From: Syngnathus acus
Lineage: Eukaryota > Chordata > Actinopteri > Syngnathiformes > Syngnathidae
Reading direction: 5' to 3'
Assembly: GCF_901709675.1 (NCBI RefSeq)
Contig: NC_051092.1
Span: forward strand, 9,318,491 to 9,382,490
Length of the DNA: 64,000 bases
Shown here: positions 39,058 through 63,164 of the stretch, piece after piece
Position numbering within the stretch: position 1 is the stretch's first letter
Layout of the letters: each line of letters opens with the position of its first letter
Translations under genes and position numbers: made by a program
The notes under the pieces: model-generated
Databases searched by the model: none
What the model was told of the DNA's origin: nothing
What the model saw: only the letters and a program-made list of their open reading frames with translations

Positions 39058-42000
39058 TTTGCTGCTCCTTCACAGGAATTTGAGGTAATCGGGTGCCATC
39101 TTTATGTATTTTTCATCTCAGTCCACTGTAACGCCCCAATTGCAGCTCCAAAGTGCATGAAAACGTGTAGAAAACAGCAGTTGTAAGATTACAAATATGA
39201 ATGATGTAACAATCAGATTGTTAGGATGCTAATCACTGCACACCATTTCATGTTGTCAAAAACTACACATTTGAGTAAAATACAATAGCACTGATCACAT
39301 AAATAATTCCCATTTAAATAAAACTACCTACTTTCCGACAAATCTGATCCATAACTATCTTCATCGCCAACAGTTAGCAATGTGTTTATCCAGTATAATC
39401 ACCTGAAAAAACATCAGATTCCCTGAGTGGATGTTCCCCAGTGCCTAACTCGGTGCCTCTGAGCTTTGGCCTGACTTTCAAGGCAACCACTAACAGCTCT
39501 CTCCTCCCCATTTGTGCTAAATGACTCCCCCCCTTCTTGTTCCCTGTGCTGACAGAGGTGGGACAAAGGGAAAGACAGGGAGGGGCACAGCATGTCATGG
39601 ATATGCATAATGGGATTCTTTTATTTTTTCTGCCAAAGTCGTACATATCCTGTTTTGATAAGGCTGGACACAGTTCTTCGTCTGCAGAAAAGATGGCGTG
39701 ACAAAAATTTGATTGTTTGGATCGTTCCCTCTTGAAAGCATTCACATTTTAATGCAATTATTATAGAAGCAGAGAGATGATACCAAACAGCATACACTCA
39801 TGTTACATTCGGTCAAGTTTATGATCAAATGTACATTTACTTTCAATTTGACTTTCTTTTTTTTAGCAATTCCAGAAGTGTTAACACCAACATTCATTGT
39901 CTTGCATACCTTTAGCTACAAGATATTTTTTAACTGGAGCCAACTGGATGAAATGTCATGTTCCTTATCAGAGGAGGCCCTGGTCTTTGTTCACTGGCAC
40001 GTCCTCTTCCCTCTTCGCCCTCTTATAGATTGGGCCGCTCTGACAGGAAACTAGCACATGTGGAATATCCGTCATTGTTGAAAATGCACTTGTTTTGTCC
40101 TGGAACTTTCCAGTCAGTGAGGTGTCAGTCATGCCATTACTTGGACAGTCAAAGTCAGAAATGTTACAGTAAGCTGAGACAAGTTTGACAAAGTGTATTG
40201 TGGATATCTTGCATTACACTACTAGATGCACAGTACCATCTGCACAGTCTAATAAGAACTATGATCCACATTTTGCCTTTGATAATAAAATGACAAGTTA
40301 TAAGTATCAAGCAGAATTGTTTTTATTTGGAAAGCTATATTTTTTATTTATGGAGACTTTATTGAATGTCACTAAATTGCGAACGTGAGCTGATGACCAG
40401 TAGAGATGAAATAACTATCTTCTCTGGTGGGCTACCGATACAATGGAACACTCGCAGCATTGACAATTCCCTCAAGAACCATTTAATACGTCAATGTTTG
40501 TCTCACTTGTTTCCCATGCAGGCATTATGGGGTACCACAGTCTAGCTACATCCAACCACCCTTTTCTGTATCATTTGGTCAATCACATGTATGTATTTAT
40601 AACTTTGATGTAATAAGTTCTGTTAAGTTAAAATTGAGTACTCCCAATGGCACAGCATATATTGTGGTTTTTAAAATATAATCAGATCAGCAGACTCAGC
40701 TCAATCAAATTAGTAAGCATGGAATAAATCCACTGTCACTTCTTTCCATGTGCTTGCCACAAGTAATTTATGGGGACGGTGAAAGATAAAGTGGGGAGTG
40801 GATGAGCAAATTAAAAACCAAGCAACCAAGTATACAAAGAAATAATGAATCCTCATTTATCATCCCCGTTCAAGATTGCGTGTCCTCATTAGGATCACAA
40901 GTGTGCTGGTAAACTTAGTGTTACACAGTTGCACGGCACAAAAGGACAAACAACCACAACACTCAGACGCCACAATGTTGCCGCGACTCCTTATTTTGTA
41001 ATTATTTCCGCAAATGTTTGCTTTTGTAATTTGTTAAATTGCAAAGAAAGTAAAGATGATTATTAAATTCAAGCCCATAAGTGAAACCTAATCGAAAAGA
41101 GAAGTGAAAGCATATGAAGGCGACCTACGGGGTTTACAATGCAAAAGATTCTAATGATAGAGGGGGCGTGGCAGTAGTTTTAGAGGTGTATATTTCCAAT
41201 GTAAATTTTTGTAGTCTTTGTTGTTGTTTTCGTCGTTGTTATTCGGTGGTGAGCATCACCCCATGAGAACTACAGACTCGTTCGGGCTTGTGTACGGAAG
41301 TGGTCTGCGGTTGTAAGGTCAAAGGGTAAAGGCTATTTCTCTTTTCGGTTGAGAACACAGCCATCTTGGATTTAACGAAGTCAAGTGAAATTGATGCGGT
41401 GAGCCGATTTTTTAAAATTGTATATCGCCTTTCTAACACGACGCGCAGCTCAGGTCGTTGAAATGAATGAGAGAAATTAGCCCCGGTGTTTTCCTGTGCC
41501 TCTTCGCGGGGGAACGGCTCATTTAGCTAGTAGCTTCATCTGATTGTCGCTGTCGCTGCTTTGGCAAACGGAGCGTAAATTGAGACGAGAAAGAGACATC
41601 TGTCTCGAGGTATAAGCATTCTAGCCTCTTCTTGCTACCAACGCCGGGATGCCTAAACACATAGATTTCCGTAATACGCGTAAAAAAGCGCACAGATAAA
41701 AATTGTTACTAGCATAATGGTTGCTTTGCGAAGCCGCATTAGCTAAGCTAATGCTATATACAAGCACGGCATCTGCTTATAGCCTACCTGCCTACATTGG
41801 CTACTCAGTCATGTCTCTAGCTAACTAGCATGTTAGCATAGCAAAAAGATACCGAAAATGTGAGAAAATATATACCATGGCAAACTGTTAAACATTAAGT
41901 TAAGAGAAACGTTGCACTTCCATGCTATGTATTGTTCCGTAATGTCATATTTGTAATCGGCGCCTCGCGTTATGTGTCGCCAACTGTTCACTCTGTGGAA

Positions 42001-42380
42001 GCGTTTGTCTAAATATCTATATCTGTGTAAAATACAAGAAGCACTACAAAGGTGCCTTTTTATGTCTGGATATATTTTATAGCTCACATGGCTCGCAAGC
42101 AAAAGGACACTGCGTGCATCTTTAATCCCAAAAGTTAAAACTAATAAATAAGAGAAAAACGAGCAAAAAGTGTCAACAAAGACGCTTATTTACAATGCGT
42201 ATAAACATGTGGCAATTGCAGTAGTTTCCTCCAGGATAAGTAAAGGTAAATAAGTGGAGCCACACAATACTGATTGAGTTCACTCAAATCCTATTGCTAA
42301 CCTGAACTTTGATTGTATTCTTTTTTTCCTTGTCACACTTCCCTTCATAGATACCTATATTATTTTAACTCTCTTTGCAG
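39058..42380. other. lrrc10-cnot2 divergent interval
   Basis: 3.3 kb. The left part is the lrrc10 upstream region. The GC-richer patch at about 41230-41610 is probably the cnot2 promoter and a non-coding first exon, ending at a donor 'tctcgag|gtataag' (41609/41610). The rest is AT-rich, with several short open frames that look like chance. No further gene supported. Confidence 0.5.
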
Positions 42381-42392
42381 GTGACAAAAGGC

Positions 42393-45300
42393 ATGTTTGG
42401 TTCGAGAAAGTTTGTGGAGGTAGTGGACAACGACTTCACTGATGAAAGCATGTATTACAACCAGCCGTCGATGTTCCCGCATCGTTCGGACAAAGACGTG
42501 AGCTTTCTTTAATCCTAGCTTGGTTAACTGTCTATCCAAGGATTTATCCCTTCATGGAATGTTTCTCCCCAGATGCTGTCGTCACCTTCACCGTCCTCAT
42601 CCTCGGGGCAGCTATCTCAGCTTGGTGCAAGTTTGTACGGTCCACAAAGTGAGTGCGGAAACAGTGACACACTGAGGATATTTTAAATGGTTAAAAAATA
42701 TATTGTGTAGGACTCGTAAGTGAATTTGAACACAAACCTGAACATCATACGGGTATTAAAAGTGTTATTTTGTAGACATTTTGAATGCATGGTCTTTTAA
42801 TTGCCGTACCTGGCTGTATTTTCTGTATTTTTACCAATACAGTATTATTTTTCCTTTGCAGGTGCACTCGGCTTTTCGGTAAGAGGCATGGGCAACAGTA
42901 CGCCTCAGTTAAACCGAAATCTAACACAAAGTACGCAGCTACAAAGTCACATCACCCCGACAACTGGTGTCCCCACCATGTCCCTCCATACCCCTCCATC
43001 ACCGAGCAGGTGCCAGGCTCATGACACTTGAATTCCCCTGAAATTAAATGACCTGATGTGATTCGAGAAAATAAATATGGACTAATAAATGTTTCCCTGT
43101 TTCTTTCAACAGGGGGTCTTTACCGCTGAACACGAGGAATATCCTGAACCACTCTCAGGTCGGTCAAGGCATTGGCATGAGCGGCAGGACCAATAGTATG
43201 AGCAGCTCAGGCCTCGGCAGCCCCAATCGCAGCTCTCCTAGTATCATATGTATGCCCAAACAACAACCAGCACGCCAAGCCTTCACTGTAAACAGGTATG
43301 AGACTGTCATTTCATGGACACAACTGCGCATGATTGGTCTTAAGCTTCTTTTCTACATACCGATTTTCTCTGCCAGAGTTTCGGGTGTGGTATAAAGCCT
43401 TTTTAAGTATGTCTAATCTGTAATATATGCAGCATGTCCGGATTTGGAATGAACCGCAACCAGGCTTTTGGGATGAACAACTCGTTATCAAGCAATATCT
43501 TCAATGGCACAGGTCAGTACGTTAAACCAATGTGTCTACAGAAGTAGAAGGTTTTTTTTCCCTCCAACACCAACAATACAAGGTGTATCTCAATGATTCA
43601 TTGTTTTTTTTAATTTTTATTTTAATATTGATTATTACAGATTATAGCTAACTAAACCAAAATTCACTATTTAAACAAATTATTTTTCATTTTTTTTTTT
43701 TTTTCCTCAGCACAGACAATGCTCTAAAATTGCATTGTGAAGGCTTTTTGTCGTGCACAGAAGACCACATTTTAGTGAATTGGGTAGATAGCATGTTTTT
43801 GTCCCCTTTCTGCAGATGGGAGTGAAAATCTTGCGGGACTGGATCTGTCAGATTTCCCTGCGTTAGCGGACAGGAGTCGGAGAGAAGGGACCGGCAACCC
43901 AACACCCGTGCTTAACCCGCTGGCTGGCAGGGCTCCCTATGGTAGGCCAATAGGCTGCAGAAAGTTTCTTTCAAACACTACTTAATCAGCACATAAACAA
44001 TTTGCGTCATTAAGATAAACCCGAATATCAAATTATACCGGTTTTATGGCAATTCTTTTTTTGTCTAAAACTGTCCCATTGTTGTGTTGCTGATTAACAA
44101 CTAACAAGTTGGCATGGTGACAAAACCATCAACGGAACAGACACAGGATTTCTCAATCCATAATGAGGACTTCCCCGCGTTGCCCGGCCCAAATTACAAG
44201 GATCCGTCGTTGACCAGCGATGACAATAAAACTGTAAGTGCACAACAACACAGGATACCAAACAGTCCTTTGTGATCTCATACCATTTTTTTGTCTCTGT
44301 TCTTGTGATTTGTTTAGAACTTGAACTCAACAAGCAAGAGCACCTCCAACACAGATGGGCCCAAGTTCCCCGGGGACAAGACGGCCTCGGCGCAGAACAA
44401 CAACCAGAAGAAAGGGATCCAGGTGTTGCCCGATGGTGAGCGCTCGCAGTGTACTGCTGCAATTTTATGGAGAGAGAAGTTTAAGGTTGACAAGCTCACG
44501 GCGTAAGAGATTAGAGGAGAGGTTGCCTGGCTCGGCTGATGAGGCATTGATGATAAGAAGTGCGCTCTAAACCCTCGTCATGTCTCGTGGCCGCAGGTCG
44601 GGTGACGAACATTCCCTCAGGCATGGTGACGGACCAATTTGGTATGATTGGCCTTTTGACGTTCATCCGGGCAGCAGAAACGGACCCCGGGATGGTCCAC
44701 CTGGCACTTGGAAGTGACCTCACAACGCTGGGTCTCAATTTAAACTCACCAGAGTACGAGTGTAGCCGCCTCAGCAAGCAATACTCTTGATGGACCGCAT
44801 CCTCAAAATGTGACTGATCCCTGCTTCCTCTCTTGATAGAAACCTTTATCCCAAGTTTGCATCACCCTGGGCCTCAGCACCCTGTCGACCTCAAGATATT
44901 GGTAAGAGACTAACATGGATACAAGTTTCCTCTCTTAAAAGACTTAGTTGACATTTGCAATTTCTGCAATTTTAGACTTCCATGTTCCATCGGAGTACTT
45001 GACAAATATCCACATAAGGGACAAGGTAAATAAAGTACAGTAAAACCTCTTAAATTGAATGCAGTTTGGTTTGAGATGCCGGTCGGCCACATTTTTTTTT
45101 CTCGTTACTCAGAAAAAAGTAATCATTGAATACATTTCCTCCTGGGTCAAACAGTTGCCATCATAAAACCTACAGGCAGTGTTTTAAATAGCATTTCTCT
45201 ATTCTTGATCATCATACAAGTGTTAAGTTAACCGCTATTGAGTTAAGTTAAGCACTATTTAAAAAAAACAAACAAAAAAAAACAAAACCAATGACCCGTT

Positions 45301-46301
45301 ACAGGTGGTATGATGATGAAATGCAAATATTTACTGTGTGTGTGGGAAGTGATTTATACACAGGAAAACAAAGACACCTCACTTTATATTAGTCTATGAT
45401 AAACTGAATTTGATCTTTTGTCATCTGTATACAGTAGTCTAATTTATATTTAGGATGATATAATTCTGTAATTACCTTGTTGAAATGGTTTGGATATGCA
45501 CTTTAGCTGTAACTTGTACTGAGCAGTCAAGACAGGCATGTCTAGCGTTTTGTAGAGACGGCACCAAAAAGTTTAAGAACAAGCGAACCACTAAATGCTC
45601 ACAGAAGTGAAATCCCACAAGATGTGCAGTTCTTGCGTGACATTTATGTGACTTTAGAAGCGTATTTGATCAGTAGTTTAGTTCAACGTATTTGACTTAA
45701 GAGGTTCCATTGTAAATGGCTGTAGTCTTCAAAGTGCGTTAAAGTGGTGCATTTTGGTCCTTTGCTTATTTTTTTTGCTGTCCTGCATCCAGCTGGCTCC
45801 TATTAAACTGTCTCGATACGGCGAAGACTTGTTGTTCTACTTGTACTACATGAATGGTGGCGACTTGCTACAGCTTCTGGCAGCAGTAGAACTGTGAGTA
45901 GTGATAATGAATTATTCAACCTGGGTCTTGTACTCCCTGGGGTTTTAAATCATCCTCTTTTTACAACTCATCTGCCCAGCTTTAACCGGGACTGGCGGTA
46001 CCACAAAGAGGAACGACTTTGGATCACAAGAGCCCCTGGTATGGAGCCGACACTGAAGACCAACACCTACGAGAGGGGCACCTACTACTTTTTTGATTGT
46101 CTTAACTGGAGAAAAGTGGCCAAGGTAAAATGCTCTGCTGCTAAGTTCTAAGCGGTCTTTTAAAATAGCAACAGCGCTCATTTGTTGTTGTCCAAAATTG
46201 TCTGTAAATGTAAGGAATTCCATCTGGAGTACGACAAGCTGGAAGAGAGGCCTCACGTGCCAACAACATTCAACTACAACCCAGCTCAGCAGGCCTTCTA
46301 A
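42393..46301 (+). CDS. cnot2: CNOT2, CCR4-NOT deadenylase complex subunit
   Basis: Fourteen coding exons: 42393-42497, 42573-42648, 42862-43009, 43113-43295, 43433-43512, 43816-43941, 44109-44233, 44318-44435, 44597-44753, 44840-44901, 44976-45025, 45793-45893, 45980-46124 and 46215-46301; 520 aa (human 540). The N-terminal half is Ser/Asn/Gly-rich and disordered ('TNSMSSSGLGSPNRSSPSI'). The C-terminal NOT-box region ('YGEDLLFYLYYMNGGD...FNRDWRYHKEER...KTNTYERGTYYFFDCLNWRKVAKEF') is almost identical to human. CNOT2 pairs with CNOT3 on the CNOT1 scaffold and helps shorten mRNA poly(A) tails. The frame is open upstream within the first listed exon (from 42381), and human CNOT2 has about 16-20 more residues there, so a small upstream coding exon may be missing. 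Intron 11 carries a 675-bp transposon. Confidence 0.95.
45038..45712. mobile_element. Tigger/pogo-like non-autonomous DNA transposon in cnot2 intron 11
   Basis: Left end 'cagtaaaacctcttaaatt', right end reverse-complemented 'caatggaacctcttaagtc', both flanked by TA. TIRs of this 'CAGT..AACCTC' form with TA duplications are typical of Tigger/pogo elements. The 675-bp interior shows no transposase frame. Confidence 0.7.
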
Positions 46302-48389
46302 GGCCGACCTGTTCGCAAAGCTACAGCTGTTCCTGCACATAATGCTGTCGTCCAGGGAGGGCGCTGTGGTTTTCACAGCCTGGTTTTTATTCCTCGATGA
46401 TTTGTCTCTTTGACTGCAGGAGAGGCGAGTCTGACATCAGAACTGCCTACCGTTCCAAAATTTCATGCTGCCCAAAACAGCAACACTTTTGTTTTTATTC
46501 TATTTGTTTCCCCCTGTTTTTGTCTTGTTTTGAGCAGGGTCTGTGTTATGTTTACATCTGAGTCTGAAGCCTGAATTCTCCCAGGAAGGAGTAGTGACCC
46601 TCGTTTGTAAACAGCAGACAAAGCGAGGGGGAAGGCAAATTTAAAATCCTCAGACTCAAGTGAAAGGGTGAAAGAAATGCAATGTTTATTGTTGCACTAT
46701 ATTTAGTAATAAAAGAACACAACATTTGTTTGTGCTTTTTTTTATTGTCCCAACACTTCCTGCATTTGTTTTGTTTCCATTCTTCCCTTGGTTCAGGTAC
46801 CAGTATTTGCAATTTCTCACCCTTTATTCCTTTTATTCCACCACCAGCTATTTCCTATTTCATGTTTCTCCTGATGACTGTCTCCGAACGTTTAGCTTGT
46901 GATGTGTGGGCTACTTGGTGTCCACCAATATGGACAAATTACTCTCAGAGACCAGACACCGGCAAAATGTTGCTTTAGCGCAAACAAAACACTTAACTGT
47001 CTTTGTTACAATTTTCTAAGAATTGTGTAAATTTTTTTTCTTTACATCACACAAAGTAGAACATGTACTTTTGAATGTGTATATATGATTGCAATATCTA
47101 TGTGTATACAGTATATATATATATATGACATCTATTTTGGAAAAAATTTTGCCCTGCCTTGTACCTCGTTTTTGAGGTGAGCATGGATGCAATATGTGGA
47201 AGGAACAGGATATTTGCTAGAGCTTGGAACACAGCACTTTGGGCATCAAATTAAGTATCACACAAGGAATTGTTTCTCAAATTTAAAAAAAATAAAACCA
47301 ACATGGTCACAAAAACAACAAAAAATATAGTTTTCAGTACAAAGCATAAGTAGAAAAGTGAGTTGAAGCAGTTTGAACAGAAGAATTTCATAGGGAAAAT
47401 TGTGGAGAAACCAGTGCAGATCTGTCTTGTATTTCTTGAGGCAACCGCTTCATCTTTGTATTAAAGGAGACAAAAGCTTTCCTGAATTACAATGTCTCTT
47501 GTACTGTATGTAGTTACGAGCTCATCAACCAAATCACTGGAAAAATGACACACACACTATGTATAAGCGCCAAACAAAAATAATCCAAAGTGCAAGTTTT
47601 ATTAGTTTTCAAATATGTACCCAAGGATGGTAAGTTGATGGAATGTCATGTTAGGCAAATATTACAATGAATATAAAATTAAGAAATGTGTAAAATGCAA
47701 TTATCAGTGCTGCAAAAAAGTCTTGCATTGTGCAAGAGATTCAGTGGTTATTAATCTATTGTTCTTTAAATCAAATATACTATACCTACAGTTCAGAAAG
47801 GCACATTTACATTTTAACAATGTGGTAAAAGGACAGTAAAATGAGCTGTATGCAAATATGGCACACAAACATTTTGCTACTATGCATAATGAGGCATTAA
47901 GAACAAAGCTACCACTTAAGGCCATAAACAATCATGACGCCACCTATGACAAAACATGGCATTTGTGTAAAAGTACATGCTTGTTCTGCATTTCTCAAGG
48001 CTACTTTGCAAATGAAAAATCCAATTTTGAGCTCACTGATTAGGGTACAACCAAAAAACTATTAGATGTTATCATTTTTATTATTGGTTAACGACCAGTG
48101 CAGGCCTCTCGCCCAAAGTCAGCTTGTATAAGCTCCAGCTCACCTTGGGCCGTGACCCTATTGATGGTAAGCTGTACATAAAATGGTTAGACAGAAAATA
48201 CAGCACACAGTAAGTCTCAACACAATCGTTGATAAAAACATACACAAAATCCACCTGACAATCTTCTGTGATAAATCTGTCAAATTTGTAGTCTTTTGAT
48301 GTCAGCCAAATGTTCCTTACAGCACAGTCTTGACCTATTACACATTCTCTTTCATTCTTTGTTCACTTGCTGCCGAAATCACAACAAGG
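46302..48389. other. cnot2/washc4 convergent interval
   Basis: cnot2 3' UTR (AATAAA at 46708-46713; another at 47291-47296) and, from the right, washc4 3' UTR (minus-strand AATAAA at 47598-47603). A short (TA)n lies at about 47111-47126, and a fish interspersed repeat at 48092-48195. No gene seen. Confidence 0.55.
48092..48195 (+). repeat. Interspersed fish repeat fragment
   Basis: 'gcaggcctctcgcccaaagt', 'taagctccagctcacc' and '...gatggtaagctgtacataaa' follow the order of a repeat very common in fish. Probably in the washc4 3' UTR, antisense to the copy at 14289-14375. Confidence 0.6.
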
Positions 48390-60075
<11,686 letters not shown>

Positions 60076-60187
60076 TTCGCAGGAAAATATGCAATCCAGA
60101 CACTGTTTTTAAAATATAGTGCTGCAAAAAGCCATGATGGGTCTTGTGATTTCGAAAAGTGCCGCAAGCGTTCTTGGGAAATGAAGT

Positions 60188-60195
60188 CCGGAAGT
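60188..60195. promoter_or_regulatory. ETS site at washc4 promoter
   Basis: CCGGAAGT, the ETS/GABP consensus, 113 bp upstream of the washc4 ATG. A neighbouring minus-strand 'acttcatttccca' (about 60176-60188) resembles a ZNF143 site. Typical of a TATA-less housekeeping promoter. Motif-based. Confidence 0.5.
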
Positions 60196-60298
60196 TCATA
60201 GACAAGCGGACATGCTTATATAAGAATATATTCCCAATATTATTTCCCCACTTTCCACAATTCTTATCACAAAACGTTTTACATATGTAAAAAGTAGA

Positions 60299-60310
<12 letters not shown>

Positions 60311-60389
<79 letters not shown>
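60311..60389 (+). repeat. (AGTT)n microsatellite
   Basis: About 19 perfect AGTT units, preceded by (AT)n at 60299-60310. It lies between washc4 and slc41a2, 236 bp from the washc4 start codon. Confidence 0.97.
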
Positions 60390-61121
60390 ATAGAGTGTGT
60401 GTTACTGAAATATCGTATTTGGCCCCTCTCTGTTGTTAGATTATAGTGCTACTGAAGCTATAGCAGGCCCTTCCTTGACAATTCTTATTACTTTATTCAA
60501 TTAGGGGCAACAACCAGGGCGTTTGTTGTCGCAAACTGTAAGGTTACAGTGGATGAACACGGCCCGTAAGTCCTCAGCTTTTGTTTTGCACTTTTTTTTT
60601 CTCCCAATTTGTCTGCCACAGACAGGTTCATCATATCCATGGTTAATTATATTCAAATAATGGTTGTACTGGTTGTACGTTATGCTGTTAATGCATGCAA
60701 GCCATGCTTGAACAGCATTAGTTTAGAATATGTGAATAATACATTTATTCATCTGTGGTGGTTATGCAGTTCAGTATTGCATCTGGAACAGACAGCACAC
60801 TCATGTAACAATCATGCGTCAAAAATGGTGGGCATGCTTGCTATATGATTTGTTCTGGTCATGGGGTGGGACGATGTCACACTTAACTCAGTGTGGAGGC
60901 ACAATACATCATTCAGAGGATGATGGGACAAGGTAGGGCCACAGATTGCAGTGCAGCGTGAGAAGCTGTTGTCTGCGGAATTCCTAAACATTGAAGGTAA
61001 GGTCTAAGTAAATATTTACATCTCTCGTAACTGGTTTTTTTTATATTCTGATTTTGAGCGAACATTAATGTGTAGGCCTATACAAACATAAAGCATGCGT
61101 GCTTCGCACACTCGCACGCAC

Positions 61122-61144
61122 GCACACACACACACACACACACA
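61122..61144 (+). repeat. (CA)n microsatellite
   Basis: About eleven CA units, preceded by a CGCA-rich stretch 'ctcgcacgcacg' that looks like a decayed extension. Confidence 0.9.
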
Positions 61145-62097
61145 TACAACTTGCAATGTATGTTCATTTGTGTTGGAGAAAGACTTCACTTTCATTAACC
61201 ATCTCCAGTGCACATACACACTGTACAAATCAACATTTGTCCAAAAGTACAAATATTTATTGTAGTAAACATTTGTAGCAATTGAAATATTTGCATCACA
61301 GAACAATGTGTCAAAAACTAACGTTATGATTTATTAGTGGTGTCAAATCCGCACTTATTGAACGTAATTGACCCGACTCTCCGTTTAAGGTTGAATTTTG
61401 GGCCACATCCTGTATTCACATGACTGTCTCTTAAAACAGACTGCAGCTCCAACCTGTTGGGTCGGGGTGAAATTTTCTTAGGCATGCGGTTGCAGCTTCA
61501 TCCCGTTTTCGAATTCCAGCTACATTCTGTTGCTCGATTTAGCATGGGATGGCAGCCTTCCACTAACTACAAGTTTTACCATTATCCCTTGTTGTTAGGT
61601 TTATTTCCCAAAATAACTTACAAACAATGAGGAGAGAAGACGCTTCCAGTTTCTTGCAAGGAGAATAGGAGAGCCGTACGCTGTTCTCTCATCTATTCTA
61701 CTCAGCCCTCCCATAAACCTCACTTTTATTCACTTTGAGGTCCCTCTAAAGGGGTGGGGAAAACAGGCATCTGCTCTGCATTTGTTTACTTATGTTTCTT
61801 GCAGAGTCATTTCAAGCACGCATAAGCAGATTGGCTATTTTTCACATCATTTCATCATATCATCTAAAAGCAGAAAGATCGTCTCCGGTGGTTTCCTCAT
61901 ATCGCCGGCTGGAGATCAGCTAGGGCCAAGCAGAGGCAACAAGTTTTAGTTCCTCTGCTTCTGAGGCTTATTCACAACACACTTTCTACAGCAATCACAA
62001 ATGTACAATAAAACATAATAAATCATGATGAAATATAATTTCTATGCTTGTTGTCTCCTCTTTGACCTTACTCAACTTGATACATTCATGTATACTG

Positions 62098-62215
62098 TAA
62101 ATTTTGGGCTATAAGCTGCACCGGACTATAAGCCGCACCAGCTAAAATTCCAGATTTTTTTTAAGTTTTATACTTATGTAAGCCGCACCGGACTATAAGC
62201 CGCACGTGTGCACGA
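62098..62215 (+). repeat. Interspersed repeat with doubled 'ccggactataagccgcac' unit
   Basis: Two direct copies of 'gcaccggactataagccgca' (62118-62137 and about 62185-62204), with a third degenerate 'gggctataagctgcaccg' at the left edge. They match a short vertebrate repeat ('...cggactataagtcgcacc...') that has this internally repeated structure. Upstream of slc41a2. Confidence 0.7.
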
Positions 62216-62629
62216 GTTATTTACAAAGAAAGTCTGTTTTAAGAACTTTATTTTAGCAAACTCAATTCAAAATTGTAACACTAAATCATTTGCCAATGAC
62301 TTAACTTGTCCCACACCCACAGGCATCTCTTAGGAATTACATATTAATAGCATGTCCCAGTAAGACAAGATAACCTCAGTGTTGCTCATGAGACTTTGGT
62401 ATGTTGAGTGACAATCGAGGCAATCTTTGCATCAGATGACGCTAAACAACCACCCTCTCTTCAGACACTGCAACCAAAACAGAGCCAAAGAAAATGCAAA
62501 CCGACTAGAAAACTTAGTTTCTAATGCTTTGCAATTTTTGGATGGATGGAGTTCTGTAACTTAAAGTGTTTATGTTTGTTTAGGGCATGTGGAGCAGGAT
62601 TCCTTTCTGCCAGAGTCCCACTTGACAAT

Positions 62630-62974
62630 ATGGTATTCCCAGAGTCAAAGGGTGTCCAGACAAGTGGGTCTGAGGAGAAAAGATCCACCCAGAACCGTGT
62701 CCTACCACAACACTCTCCAGGACCCAACTATCTCACCCCGAGATTGATTATTTCACCCGTCAATGTCAATTATGAACCACAGGACTACACTGAGACCGAC
62801 CCACTACTACCCAGTGGGACAAGATTCATTGGGTCTCAGGAGGCAAAGATCTCTCGTAGTAGTACAGCGGTACGCCCCGAGTCAGTCTGCTCCTTAGTGT
62901 TGCAGATACTGGTGTCGTTCCTGCTGGCTGGGCTGGGAACTATCTCTGCTGGACTGCTTCTTGACATGGTTCAG
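62630..62974 (+). CDS. slc41a2: SLC41A2-like Mg2+ transporter, first coding exon (partial gene)
   Basis: Exon about 62584-62974: acceptor 'tgtttgtttag' before 62584, first in-frame ATG at 62630, donor after 62974 ('gttcag|gtaaag'), 115 codons ending in phase 0. After a hydrophilic N-terminus with 'YTETDPLLPSG' it enters the first membrane helix 'LVLQILVSFLLAGLGTISAG' and 'LLLDMVQ', closely matching SLC41 ('ALQILVPFLLAGFGTVSAGM VLDIVQHW' in human SLC41A2). SLC41 proteins are MgtE-related Mg2+ carriers of the plasma membrane. I prefer SLC41A2 to SLC41A1/3 because human SLC41A2 lies close to WASHC4. The rest of the gene is beyond the window; the next exon is not found before 64000. Confidence 0.8.
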
Positions 62975-63164
62975 GTAAAGAAAATGCCAAGTCATTTAAT
63001 CGGTCTCAAGTGACGGGTTGTGACCCAAACACGGGTCAGTTTCATTTAAAAAAATCCTTTTTAGATTCTAGAGTGCTTGCTTCAATCATTAAGTGTGAAA
63101 TTATACAACAAAGTGAATCTTGCATCTACAATTTATTCAAATCAGCCATCTTTGTTGTTTACAC

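Larger units (their letters stand above)
60196..62583. other. washc4-slc41a2 divergent interval
   Basis: 2.4 kb with the microsatellites and repeat listed separately. One or more slc41a2 5' UTR exons should lie here but I cannot place them. No coding exon seen. Confidence 0.5.
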
